From positions 1-9,351 of the forward strand of contig DRJH01000123.1 of NCBI GenBank assembly GCA_011052285.1: DNA of 9,351 nucleotides. The letters are read 5' to 3'. Both the position numbers and the translations under genes were made by a program. This DNA comes from Gammaproteobacteria bacterium. GTDB taxonomy: Bacteria; Pseudomonadota; Gammaproteobacteria; Arenicellales; DRJH01. Of the stretch, positions 1 through 7,051 are shown in pieces (the first letter of the stretch is position 1; each line of letters begins with the position of its first letter). A model generated the notes under the pieces. It saw only the letters and a list, made by a program, of their open reading frames with translations. It did no database searches and had not been told where the DNA came from.

Positions 1-2
1 AG

Positions 3-479
3 CAGCGTTTCCCGGTGCCGACATCAGCCATTATTGCCGGGATGACTTCCGCTCACATCGCCGGTCGTTTGCAAGTTCTGAGCGATAATCCTCAACTGCT
101 TGTTGATGTGGCACATAATCCACAAGCGATTGAGGTATTGGAGCAATACCTGCGCAGTCATCCATTGCCGGGTGTAACTTACGCGATTTATGGTGCGTTG
201 GCAGACAAAAATGTCGGTGCTGTGTGCCGGCAACTTGACACTTGTATTGATCATTGGTTGATTGCCGGCGTTGCGGGTGAACGCGGCAGTACTGCGACAC
301 AAACCGCCGCTAAGATGCCAGCGTCTATTGACAAGAATAAGGTACAGTTGTTTGCCGATGTCGGTAGTGCCTTGGCTCAGGCGCGAATACTTGCCAATGC
401 TACTGATCGTATTGTGGCTTTTGGTTCATTTCTGGTCGTGGGTGCTATAATCACGCGCCTTGAAAGCGACAGAGAATAA
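3..479 (+). CDS. folC: Folylpolyglutamate synthase / dihydrofolate synthase, C-terminal part (5' end outside the window)
   Basis: FolC makes dihydrofolate from dihydropteroate and glutamate and then adds further glutamates to folates, in the cytoplasm. Only about the last 158 codons are present; the frame is already open at the left edge and ends with TAA at 477-479. What is visible is the C-terminal Mur-ligase-like domain: a GRLQ segment (the family's GRFQ position), then VDVAHNPQA, which is the family's D-x-AHNP motif, a GALADKN stretch, and a GSFLVVG motif near the end that matches the usual GSF. There is a possible in-frame GTG at 15, but reading continues upstream of it without a stop, so it is internal. 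The next gene begins 12 bp downstream, and the order folC - SPOR gene - cvpA - purF is conserved in gammaproteobacteria, which supports the call. Confidence 0.93.
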   Translation, partial: QRFPVPTSAIIAGMTSAHIAGRLQVLSDNPQLLVDVAHNPQAIEVLEQYLRSHPLPGVTYAIYGALADKNVGAVCRQLDTCIDHWLIAGVAGERGSTATQTAAKMPASIDKNKVQLFADVGSALAQARILANATDRIVAFGSFLVVGAIITRLESDRE

Positions 480-491
480 ACTGTTCTGGCA

Positions 492-1358
492 ATGACTGCA
501 GACGCCCAACAGCAGACCGGAGAAGTCAACATCCTACACCGTGGTGTCGGAGCATTTGTGCTGATTACTTTGGTACTGGTTCTGTTGAAAGGCTTGTTAC
601 GGGAACAACGGGTGCCTGCAGCATCTGTAAAGGATTTTGCTGCTGCCGTGGTGTTACCAATCCCCGACGGTGATTACCGCTCCACCGTACAACTTGATCA
701 GAGCCGTCAGGTATTAAACTCCATCAGGGTGCCGGTCAAAATCGGTGGTAACATTAATCAAACTGATTCGAAGCCGGTAACGACGAAGCCCGTTGCCCGT
801 TCGAAACCACTACCTGGAGTTGTGGCTAAGACTGGAAAAAACAAGTCCGGGGCTGATAAGGGTAGGCCGAGGCCGAACAATAAAACCTCGGTCAAAATAC
901 CACAACGCAAGGTATTATCAGCGAGCACAAGAAAAGGCTTAAAAACCACAGTGAAGCTTGCTAAAGCTCGTAGCTCACGTCGCTTCGTCCCAGGCAAAGC
1001 CGTAGTCCCCAATCCGGTTTCGGGGAAAGGCACAAAAAAGAGCAAACTTGTAAAGAAAAAAGTGCCTTCTCGCTTGGTAGTCAAGGCTGGTAAAAGGGTT
1101 GTGAAGCGAGCGGGTTGGATTGTACAGATTGGTTTATATTCATCCAGCTCCAATGCAAAATGGGTAGAGAAAGACTTGCGCAGACGGGGTTATCCAGTCG
1201 CCAGTATGCCGATGAAAACAGGTAAGGGAGCGCTCACAAGATTATGGATAGGCCCCTATCAAAAACGATCAACGGCGGCACGGATTAAAAATAAAATTAT
1301 CGCTATCTCTCGCTACAAGCATAGTTTTATCGCCTCGAACCCATTGCTGAGGAAGTGA
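492..1358 (+). CDS. Inner-membrane SPOR-domain protein (DedD position) with a long lysine/arginine-rich linker
   Basis: This 288-residue protein has three parts. Residues 1-17 are a short cytoplasmic tail and residues 18-36 one hydrophobic membrane segment. Residues about 90-206 form a low-complexity linker crowded with Lys, Arg, Pro, Ser and Thr. Residues 207-285 form a SPOR domain, starting GWIVQIGLYSSSSNA and containing RLWIGPY, which matches the conserved pattern VQxGxF..NA..L...G......RvxvGP. SPOR domains bind glycan strands of peptidoglycan stripped of stem peptides, usually at the division septum. The gene lies between folC and cvpA, where dedD lies in E. coli and pseudomonads, so it is the positional counterpart of dedD. 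The overall charge is odd: the linker is strongly cationic, and outside the SPOR domain I see no similarity I can name. I therefore give no symbol. A septal role is inferred from the domain. Confidence 0.82.
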   Translation: MTADAQQQTGEVNILHRGVGAFVLITLVLVLLKGLLREQRVPAASVKDFAAAVVLPIPDGDYRSTVQLDQSRQVLNSIRVPVKIGGNINQTDSKPVTTKPVARSKPLPGVVAKTGKNKSGADKGRPRPNNKTSVKIPQRKVLSASTRKGLKTTVKLAKARSSRRFVPGKAVVPNPVSGKGTKKSKLVKKKVPSRLVVKAGKRVVKRAGWIVQIGLYSSSSNAKWVEKDLRRRGYPVASMPMKTGKGALTRLWIGPYQKRSTAARIKNKIIAISRYKHSFIASNPLLRK

Positions 1359-1374
1359 ACGTATTGTGTTTTCC

Positions 1375-1400
1375 GGGTCAGAATATTGCCACCATGACCC
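1375..1400. repeat. 6-bp inverted repeat in the gap before cvpA
   Basis: GGGTCA at 1375-1380 and TGACCC at 1395-1400 form a perfect inverted repeat around a 14-base centre. It lies in the only sizeable gap of the folC-to-metZ run (1359-1430). It could be a weak hairpin or a dyad binding site. It is not followed by a T run, so it does not look like an intrinsic terminator, and it does not resemble the PurR operator found before cvpA-purF in E. coli. It may be chance. Confidence 0.25.
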
Positions 1401-1420
1401 ACTCTTCCCCCTTCTTGAAT

Positions 1421-1424
1421 GGAA
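1421..1424 (+). promoter_or_regulatory. Ribosome binding site that favours the second cvpA ATG
   Basis: GGAA here lies 6 bases before the ATG at 1431. The earlier in-frame ATG at 1419 has only pyrimidine-rich sequence in front of it and no Shine-Dalgarno match, so the 1431 start is preferred. Confidence 0.5.
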
Positions 1425-1430
1425 CTGAAT

Positions 1431-1943
1431 ATGCCGACAATATTTGATTATGCCCTCGATTACAGCGTCGCGGCAATCCTCATTATCTCATTGCTGATAG
1501 GTATTTTTCGTGGTTTTATCCGTGAGATTCTATCGTTGGTATCCTGGGGTGTGGCGATCTGGATCGGGTTTCAGTTTAGCCCACAATTTGCCCATTATTT
1601 TACGCCAATGATCACTTCTCCCCAATTACAGGCGATAGCGGCTGGGATTATTCTGTTTATTCTGGTTCTATTGCTGATGTCTTTTCTGACATATCTGTTG
1701 AACAAGGTTTTCCGAGCGGGAAAAATTTCTGGCCCTGATCGTACCTTAGGTGCATTATTTGGCTTGGCCAGAGCGGTCGTGGTCATCGCTGTTGCCGGTT
1801 TGTTGATTCAGTCGATGGGCTTGACGACACAGATCTGGTGGCAGTCTTCCCAATCAGCCCCTTATATCACTCTGGCAGCGGGCACATTGGGCAGACTGCT
1901 GCCTCCTGGATTTACACTGCCTGTGATCAGTAACGGAGGCTGA
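1431..1943 (+). CDS. cvpA: CvpA family inner-membrane protein
   Basis: CvpA is a small polytopic inner-membrane protein named for its requirement in colicin V production; its exact biochemical role is still unclear. From the 1431 start it has 170 residues. Hydrophobic segments lie at about 9-26, 33-48, 67-90 and 106-128. The family signatures are visible: RGFIREILSLVSW at 27-39 just after the first membrane segment, and SGPDRTLGALFGLARA at 100-115 leading into the last one. An in-frame ATG at 1419 would add four residues but lacks a ribosome site, and family members usually begin only a few residues before the first membrane segment. The 3' end carries the Shine-Dalgarno sequence of purF, which starts 2 bp after the stop, so the two are probably translated from one message, as in other gammaproteobacteria. 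Confidence 0.9.
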   Translation: MPTIFDYALDYSVAAILIISLLIGIFRGFIREILSLVSWGVAIWIGFQFSPQFAHYFTPMITSPQLQAIAAGIILFILVLLLMSFLTYLLNKVFRAGKISGPDRTLGALFGLARAVVVIAVAGLLIQSMGLTTQIWWQSSQSAPYITLAAGTLGRLLPPGFTLPVISNGG

Positions 1944-1945
1944 GT

Positions 1946-3466
1946 ATGTGTGGAATTATCGGTATTTTTGGTTCCGAACCCGTAAATCAGGCTATTTATG
2001 ATGGTCTGACGGTACTACAGCACCGGGGCCAGGATGCTGCAGGTATGATGACCAGTGATGGCAGTCGGGTGTTTCTGCGCAAAGATAATGGGCTGGTTCG
2101 AGATGTGTTTCACACCCGGCATATGTTGCAGCTGGAGGGTTTTATGGGTATCGGGCATGTCCGTTATCCTACGGCTGGATCTGATTCCCGGGCGGAAGCG
2201 CAGCCGTTTTATGTCAATGCTCCTTTTGGCATGGCCTTATGTCATAACGGCAATCTCACCAATGCCCGGCAACTGCGTCAGGAGTTGTTCGAGACGGATT
2301 TACGCCATATCAATACCACGTCGGATTCAGAGATCTTACTGAATGTTTTTGCTTATGAGCTGCAAAAAGTATTGGATGGGCGCCGTTTGAAGCCGGTAGC
2401 AGTGGATTTATATACAGCGGTCAGGGCGTTGCATCGGCGCTGTCAGGGTGCTTATGCCTTGGTGCTGATGATCGTTGGAGTGGGTATTATCGCAATCCGC
2501 GACCCCCATGGTATTCGTCCACTGGTCTACGGTAAAAGGGCGGGCAAAAATGGTGTCTCCTATATGTTTGCTTCAGAGAGTGTGGCCCTGAATGTGCAGG
2601 AATATGAATTAATCCGTGATGTTGCTCCCGGTGAGGCCATCCTGGTGGATATGAACGGCAAGGTTAGTGCCTCTGTTTGCGCGGATAGCAAGCTCCATGC
2701 ACCGTGCATTTTTGAATATGTTTATCTGGCTCGACCCGATTCAGTGGTGGAAGGAATCGCTGTTCATCGAACACGCTTGCGAATGGGTGAAATGCTGGCG
2801 CAGCGCCTATTGAAGGTGTGGCCAGATCATGATGTTGATGTCATTATCCCGGTTCCTGACACTAGTCGCACTGCGGCCCTGCAGATGGCCTACGCTTTAG
2901 GTCTTACCTACCGGGAAGGTTTTATCAAAAATCGCTATATCGGGCGTACCTTTATCATGCCCGGTCAGGCAGCACGCAGAAAATCTGTGCGCCAGAAACT
3001 CAATGCCATCAGCCAGGAATTTTATGGTAAGAATGTCCTGTTGGTGGATGATTCCATTGTTAGAGGCACGACTTCAACCCAGATCATCCAGTTGGCCCGT
3101 GAAGCTGGGGCCAGGAAGGTCTATTTGGCATCTGCCGCACCGGCAGTACGGTTCCCTAACGTTTACGGTATCGACATGCCTTCCACCCGAGAACTGGTGG
3201 CGCACAACCGCACTATTGATGAAATAGCAGCCGTGATTGGTGCAGACTGGTTGCTCTATCAGAAGCTCGAAGATCTGGAGCGGGCCGTCAGTTGTGAAAG
3301 TGCTGTCATCAACCAATTTGATTCTTCCTGTTTTAACGGGCACTATGTCACCGGCAACATCAGTAGCGACTATTTGCAGCAGGTTGATCTGGAACGCAGT
3401 GATGAGGCCATGCTGCAGCGCCGCAGCAACAATCTTGATTTAGCAGAAGTTACGGGATATCAATAA
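1946..3466 (+). CDS. purF: Amidophosphoribosyltransferase (glutamine PRPP amidotransferase)
   Basis: PurF carries out the first committed step of purine synthesis: PRPP plus glutamine gives 5-phosphoribosylamine, glutamate and pyrophosphate, in the cytoplasm. The protein has 506 residues, essentially the length of the E. coli enzyme. It starts MCGIIGIFG, so removal of Met exposes Cys2 as the N-terminal nucleophile and there is no propeptide. The glutaminase domain (about 1-250) shows QHRGQDAAG at 25-33, HVRYPTAG at 71-78, HNG at 100-102 and TSDSE near 125-129. The phosphoribosyltransferase domain follows, with the flexible-loop region KNRYIGRTFI at 328-337 and the PRPP motif VLLVDDSIVRGTTS at 364-377. 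A strong GGAGG (1935-1939) sits 6 bases before the ATG, inside the end of cvpA. metZ follows after 2 bp. In E. coli the cvpA-purF unit is repressed by PurR, but I see no such operator here. Confidence 0.98.
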   Translation: MCGIIGIFGSEPVNQAIYDGLTVLQHRGQDAAGMMTSDGSRVFLRKDNGLVRDVFHTRHMLQLEGFMGIGHVRYPTAGSDSRAEAQPFYVNAPFGMALCHNGNLTNARQLRQELFETDLRHINTTSDSEILLNVFAYELQKVLDGRRLKPVAVDLYTAVRALHRRCQGAYALVLMIVGVGIIAIRDPHGIRPLVYGKRAGKNGVSYMFASESVALNVQEYELIRDVAPGEAILVDMNGKVSASVCADSKLHAPCIFEYVYLARPDSVVEGIAVHRTRLRMGEMLAQRLLKVWPDHDVDVIIPVPDTSRTAALQMAYALGLTYREGFIKNRYIGRTFIMPGQAARRKSVRQKLNAISQEFYGKNVLLVDDSIVRGTTSTQIIQLAREAGARKVYLASAAPAVRFPNVYGIDMPSTRELVAHNRTIDEIAAVIGADWLLYQKLEDLERAVSCESAVINQFDSSCFNGHYVTGNISSDYLQQVDLERSDEAMLQRRSNNLDLAEVTGYQ

Positions 3467-3468
3467 GT

Positions 3469-4665
3469 ATGAATACAACTAAAAATCAACCCTATCGCCC
3501 ACAAACGCTAGCTGTGCGTTGTGGTCAGCATCGTACTGCAGAGGGCGAGCATTCAGAGGCGCTGTTTTTAACCTCGAGTTTTGTTTTTGAATCTGCGCAG
3601 CAAGCTGCCGCCCGCTTCGCTGATGAAGAGCCGGGTAATATCTACTCGCGTTTTGCCAATCCGACCGTTTCGGTATTTCAGGAGCGCCTGGCAGCGCTGG
3701 AAGGTGCTGAGTCCTGTGTTGCCACCGCTTCGGGTATGGCCGCAATATTGAGCCTGGCCTTGACGGTACTGTCTGCGGGTGATCACGTTATTCTTTCCAA
3801 TGCTCTGTTTGGCTCCACCATTACGATATTTCGACAGATTCTTGTTCGATTTGGTATCACTTTTGATGTCGTGTCCCAGACCAGCACTGCCGCCTGGAGA
3901 GCTGCGGTCAAATCCAATACCAAGCTGCTGTTTGCCGAAAGCCCCAGTAATCCTCTCACAGAAATCGCCGATCTGGCTGCACTGGCGCAGATCGCGCACT
4001 CTGCTGGCGCCCTGCTGGCGGTAGACAACACCTTTTGTACACCGATATTACAGCAGCCACTGCAACTGGGTGCTGATGTGGTCATCCATTCGGCCACCAA
4101 GTTTCTCGATGGTCAGGGCCGTTGTCTGGGTGGTGCGGTACTGGGTAGCCAGGAATTGGTTGGAGAATCAGTATTCAAGGTGTTACGCAACTCCGGTCCC
4201 TGCATGAGTCCATTCAATGCCTGGGTTTTTATCAAAGGCCTGGAAACCCTGACGGTACGGTTGCAGGCAGCCTGTGCCAATGCCCTGAAGCTGGCGCAGT
4301 GGTTGGAACAACACCCCGGGGTCGCCAGGGTCTATTATCCCGGTTTGCAGTCTCACCCCCAATATGCCCTGGCGGGTCGGCAACAGAGTGGAGCAGGCTC
4401 CATGCTTTCTTTTGATATTCATGGTGGCAAGGCTGTGGCATGGCGGCTTCTTAACTCCTTGAAGCTATTGTCGCTGACGGCTAATCTTGGAGATACCAAG
4501 ACTACGATCACACACCCGTCATCGACGACACATGCCCGCTGGAGTGAAGAGGATCGTCAGGCAGCTGGGATTGGACAGAGTCTTTTGCGAATCTCGCTCG
4601 GCCTGGAGGATCAGCTTGATTTGCGTGAAGATCTGGACGCTGGTTTTCAGGCGGCGATTGGGTAA
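3469..4665 (+). CDS. metZ: O-succinylhomoserine sulfhydrylase
   Basis: MetZ uses pyridoxal phosphate to join O-succinylhomoserine and sulfide into homocysteine, the direct route to methionine used by pseudomonads in place of MetB/MetC. The 398-residue protein has the Cys/Met-metabolism fold. Visible motifs are YSRFANPT at 59-66 (Tyr and Arg that contact cofactor phosphate across the dimer), SGMAAI at 88-93, VDNTF at 185-189 with Asp186 expected to hold the pyridine nitrogen, and SATKFLDGQGRCLGG at 208-222 with Lys211 as the cofactor lysine. The DGQGR segment after the lysine and the position right behind purF point to MetZ rather than MetB, MetC or MetY, though the family is hard to separate by eye. 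It starts 2 bp after purF without a clear Shine-Dalgarno, so translation probably depends on ribosomes arriving from purF. Its stop is 3 bp from that of the opposing lpxH. Confidence 0.88.
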   Translation: MNTTKNQPYRPQTLAVRCGQHRTAEGEHSEALFLTSSFVFESAQQAAARFADEEPGNIYSRFANPTVSVFQERLAALEGAESCVATASGMAAILSLALTVLSAGDHVILSNALFGSTITIFRQILVRFGITFDVVSQTSTAAWRAAVKSNTKLLFAESPSNPLTEIADLAALAQIAHSAGALLAVDNTFCTPILQQPLQLGADVVIHSATKFLDGQGRCLGGAVLGSQELVGESVFKVLRNSGPCMSPFNAWVFIKGLETLTVRLQAACANALKLAQWLEQHPGVARVYYPGLQSHPQYALAGRQQSGAGSMLSFDIHGGKAVAWRLLNSLKLLSLTANLGDTKTTITHPSSTTHARWSEEDRQAAGIGQSLLRISLGLEDQLDLREDLDAGFQAAIG

Positions 4666-4668
4666 TGG

Positions 4669-5415
4669 CTATACCGGCAGCAATCCTGTTCGAATCAATG
4701 GCCCTGGAGTCAGGCGCAGTTGCTCTTTGCTAAATAGCAGTACGCTGGTTTCTGAATACCAGGCACCCAATACAATTCTACGGCGTGTATGTCCCTGTAC
4801 TTCCCATTCATGAATGGCCGGGCGGTGGGTGTGGCCGTGAACCAATATCCGGACAGAGAAATCCTCCATCGTCTCGTCGACAGCGGCTTGATTGACATCC
4901 ATGATGTCCATGGATTTGTGTTGTAGATTCTGCCTGCTCTGCAGGCGGGCTTTTTGTGCCATTTGAATTCTTTCCGGTTGCGGGCGTGCCAGAAACTCGC
5001 CTTGCCAACTGGCCTGGTTTACCATCTTGCGAAATTCCTGATGTTCATGATCATCGGTACAAAGACTGTCACCGTGCATGAGCAGAACACGGGTACCGTA
5101 GATTCTGACTACCGTTCCGTCGGCCAGTAACTGGCAGCCGGTTTGCCTGGCAAAATTCTCCGCAACTAGAAAATCCCGGTTTCCTGGCAGAAAGAATAAC
5201 TTTACGCCGGCCAGCGTCAGTGCCTGCAGTCGTTGGATTACCGGTTCGTAGCCGAGTCTGACGGCGGCATCGTCTCCAACCCAGAATTCGAATAAATCAC
5301 CCAGGATGTACAATGTGGATAACTGTGGTTGCAATGTATCGAGGCATTGCCGGAAGTTGGCCATGCCACGGTCATTCTCGGTTGTCAGGTGTAGGTCAGA
5401 GATTAAGCCAATCAC
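4669..5415 (-). CDS. lpxH: UDP-2,3-diacylglucosamine diphosphatase (lipid A synthesis)
   Basis: LpxH hydrolyses UDP-2,3-diacylglucosamine to lipid X and UMP, at the cytoplasmic face of the inner membrane, as a step of lipid A synthesis. The 248-residue protein (E. coli about 240) is a calcineurin-like metallophosphoesterase. All expected metal-binding residues are visible: SDLH with Asp7 and His9, GDLFEFWVGDD with Asp40, GNRDF with Asn79, MHGDS with His114, and HGHTHRP with His195 and His197. The start is GTG at 5415, chosen because a GGAG lies 6 bases upstream and only one residue precedes the conserved IGLISDLH. The gene is divergent from cysS and converges on metZ. In pseudomonads ppiB and glnS lie between lpxH and cysS; here they are absent. 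Confidence 0.95.
   Translation of the reverse strand: MIGLISDLHLTTENDRGMANFRQCLDTLQPQLSTLYILGDLFEFWVGDDAAVRLGYEPVIQRLQALTLAGVKLFFLPGNRDFLVAENFARQTGCQLLADGTVVRIYGTRVLLMHGDSLCTDDHEHQEFRKMVNQASWQGEFLARPQPERIQMAQKARLQSRQNLQHKSMDIMDVNQAAVDETMEDFSVRILVHGHTHRPAIHEWEVQGHTRRRIVLGAWYSETSVLLFSKEQLRLTPGPLIRTGLLPV
4932..4955 (+). terminator. Terminator-like hairpin inside lpxH, oriented to stop plus-strand (metZ) transcripts
   Basis: On the plus strand GCCTGC (4932-4937) can pair with GCGGGC (4945-4950), with one G-U pair and a 7-base loop, and TTTTT follows at once (4951-4955). An alternative perfect stem uses GCAGGC (4941-4946). The geometry fits an intrinsic terminator, although the U run is short. 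metZ and lpxH stop codons are only 3 bp apart, so there is no terminator between them, and this is the first candidate downstream of metZ, about 270 bp into lpxH antisense. It lies in lpxH codons, so it may be coincidental. Confidence 0.35.
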
Positions 5416-5421
5416 AGTGAA

Positions 5422-5425
5422 CTCC
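5422..5425 (-). promoter_or_regulatory. Ribosome binding site for the GTG start of lpxH
   Basis: Read on the minus strand this is GGAG, 6 bases before the GTG at 5415. It supports the non-ATG start, which is also the only position that begins right before the conserved SDLH segment. Confidence 0.6.
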
Positions 5426-5463
5426 GCAGTGGGTGTAGCAGGCAGTGAAAAAATGGGTCATAG

Positions 5464-5477
5464 TACAGTCTGCTGTA
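5464..5477. repeat. Small inverted repeat in the lpxH-cysS divergent region
   Basis: TACAG (5464-5468) and CTGTA (5473-5477) are perfect arms around a 4-base centre. The outer bases TCA at 5458-5460 and TGA at 5478-5480 could extend the dyad with a bulge. The site lies between two divergent genes and overlaps a TACTAT hexamer on the minus strand (5460-5465) that could be an lpxH -10 box. It could be an operator or a leader hairpin; nothing identifies a regulator. Confidence 0.25.
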
Positions 5478-5500
5478 TGACGGTTAGGGGGTCGATTTTC

Positions 5501-5509
5501 TGGTACTAT
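5501..5509 (+). promoter_or_regulatory. Candidate extended -10 promoter element for cysS
   Basis: TGG followed by TACTAT fits the extended -10 form TGnTAnnaT, about 50 bp before the cysS ATG. No convincing -35 hexamer lies at the usual distance, which is tolerated in extended -10 promoters. It is placed correctly for cysS in the 142-bp divergent gap. Confidence 0.4.
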
Positions 5510-5557
5510 CCGCCATTCGTCAACCATCTGAACACTGATTCGAAGGCCAGTAGCTCG

Positions 5558-6997
5558 ATGTTAAGGATTTACAACAGTCTTACGCGTGACAAACAAGAAT
5601 TCATTCCCATTCAAGCTGGCAAAGTCGGCATCTACGTTTGTGGGATGACGGTCTACGACTATTGTCACCTTGGCCATGCTCGGGTGATGGTGGTATTCGA
5701 CACGGTGGTGCGGTATTTGCGAGCGGCTGGTTATGAAGTGAACTATATCCGCAATATTACAGATATCGATGACAAAATTATTCAGCGAGCCTCCCAAAAG
5801 CAGCAGAATTATGCTGCATTAACCGCTTTTTTTATCGATGCCATGCACGAAGATGCCGCCAAGCTGAATATCCTGTCGCCGGACCAGGAGCCATTGGCGA
5901 CTGCCCATATCGATGAAATTGTCAATATGATTACGAGCCTGGTGGTGCGTGGCTACGCCTATCGCCCCCATTCCGGAGATGTTTATTACCGGGTGCGTCG
6001 ATTCGATCGCTATGGAGAGCTTGGTGGCGTAGTTGTGGATGACTTGCGTTCCGGGGCTCGTATTGAACCCGGCAACCTGAAAGAGGATCCTCTGGATTTT
6101 GTGCTTTGGAAAGCAGCTAAACCGGGTGAACCCAGTTGGGCTTCACCCTGGGGAGAGGGGCGCCCGGGCTGGCATATTGAATGTTCCGCCATGTCGACCC
6201 ATTGTTTAGGTAATCATTTCGATATTCATGCAGGCGGTATGGATTTGCGTTTTCCCCATCATGAAAACGAAATTGCGCAAGCTGAGGCTGCTACCGGAGA
6301 GAAGTTTGTCAACCTGTGGATGCATAATGGTTTTGTCGAAGTCAATAATGAAAAAATGTCTAAATCTCTGGGTAATTTTTCAACCATTCGTGAACTACTT
6401 AAACAGGATGTTGATCAGCCAAGAATGGGAGAGATCCTGCGTTTTATGATATTGGGCAGTCATTACCGGAGTCCCTTGAGTTTTACTGTCGCTGGCCTGG
6501 CCGCAGCACGTAGTGCTTTGACCCGTATCTACCTGACTTTAGATAAACTGGATTCCGTGGCTCCTGTTCCTAAAGCCATGGCCCTGGTCGACCCGGCGGC
6601 AGTGGAATTCAGGGCCGCCATGGAGGATGATTTTAATACGCCGGATGCCATGGCTGCACTGTATACAATGGTGCACGATTGTAACCGGGCGCTGGATCAG
6701 GGGCGACGGAACACGGCTATGCAGCGTGCCGCACTACTGCTTGGTCTGGGCAATATACTGGGGATCTTAGAACTGGAGCCACGTCGTTTCCTGGCTGTTG
6801 CCAGCGCGAGTACCGACACCGTGCTGACACCCTCCGGTTTGACCCGAAGTGCGGTGGATGAACTGGTCAAAGAACGTGAACAGGCACGTTTGCAACGAGA
6901 TTGGGCGCGTGCAGATGTCTTGCGAGAACAACTGAATGCTGAAGGTATTGTGCTCGAAGATGATCCGAAAGGTGGTACTCGTTGGCGACTGCTTTGA
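5558..6997 (+). CDS. cysS: Cysteinyl-tRNA synthetase
   Basis: CysS charges tRNA-Cys with cysteine using ATP. It is a cytoplasmic class I synthetase and needs no editing because bound zinc selects the cysteine thiol. The 479-residue protein begins MLRIYNSLTRDKQEF, the usual N-terminus of the family. It shows CGMTVYDYCHLGHAR at 28-42 with the HIGH motif as HLGH (37-40), GWHIECSAM near 204-212, FPHHENEIAQ near 232-241, and KMSKS at 266-270. The four zinc ligands Cys28, Cys209, His234 and Glu238 fall at the same numbers as in the E. coli enzyme. The anticodon-binding helical region follows, ending in DDPKGGTRWRLL. The frame is open 84 codons further upstream, but that extension runs antisense through lpxH and looks nothing like a protein. 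GAAGG at 5542-5546 is a weak, somewhat distant ribosome site. Confidence 0.98.
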   Translation: MLRIYNSLTRDKQEFIPIQAGKVGIYVCGMTVYDYCHLGHARVMVVFDTVVRYLRAAGYEVNYIRNITDIDDKIIQRASQKQQNYAALTAFFIDAMHEDAAKLNILSPDQEPLATAHIDEIVNMITSLVVRGYAYRPHSGDVYYRVRRFDRYGELGGVVVDDLRSGARIEPGNLKEDPLDFVLWKAAKPGEPSWASPWGEGRPGWHIECSAMSTHCLGNHFDIHAGGMDLRFPHHENEIAQAEAATGEKFVNLWMHNGFVEVNNEKMSKSLGNFSTIRELLKQDVDQPRMGEILRFMILGSHYRSPLSFTVAGLAAARSALTRIYLTLDKLDSVAPVPKAMALVDPAAVEFRAAMEDDFNTPDAMAALYTMVHDCNRALDQGRRNTAMQRAALLLGLGNILGILELEPRRFLAVASASTDTVLTPSGLTRSAVDELVKEREQARLQRDWARADVLREQLNAEGIVLEDDPKGGTRWRLL

Positions 6998-7051
6998 ACG
7001 TGTCGAACGGCCTCCTGGCGTGTTACCGACGCTAAAGTAGTATCCAGTAGT

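Noticed and set aside
758..1153. 131-codon minus-strand frame opposite the SPOR gene
   Set aside because: It is a mirror of the Lys/Arg-rich linker codons, with no motif of its own; the plus-strand SPOR protein explains the region.
1419..1430. Earlier ATG for cvpA
   Set aside because: No ribosome site precedes it, while GGAA is well placed for the ATG at 1431; the four extra residues are not typical.
5306..5557. 84-codon N-terminal extension of cysS in the open frame
   Set aside because: It runs antisense through lpxH and the promoter region, has no family-like sequence, and the 5558 ATG gives the normal CysS N-terminus with zinc ligand at residue 28.
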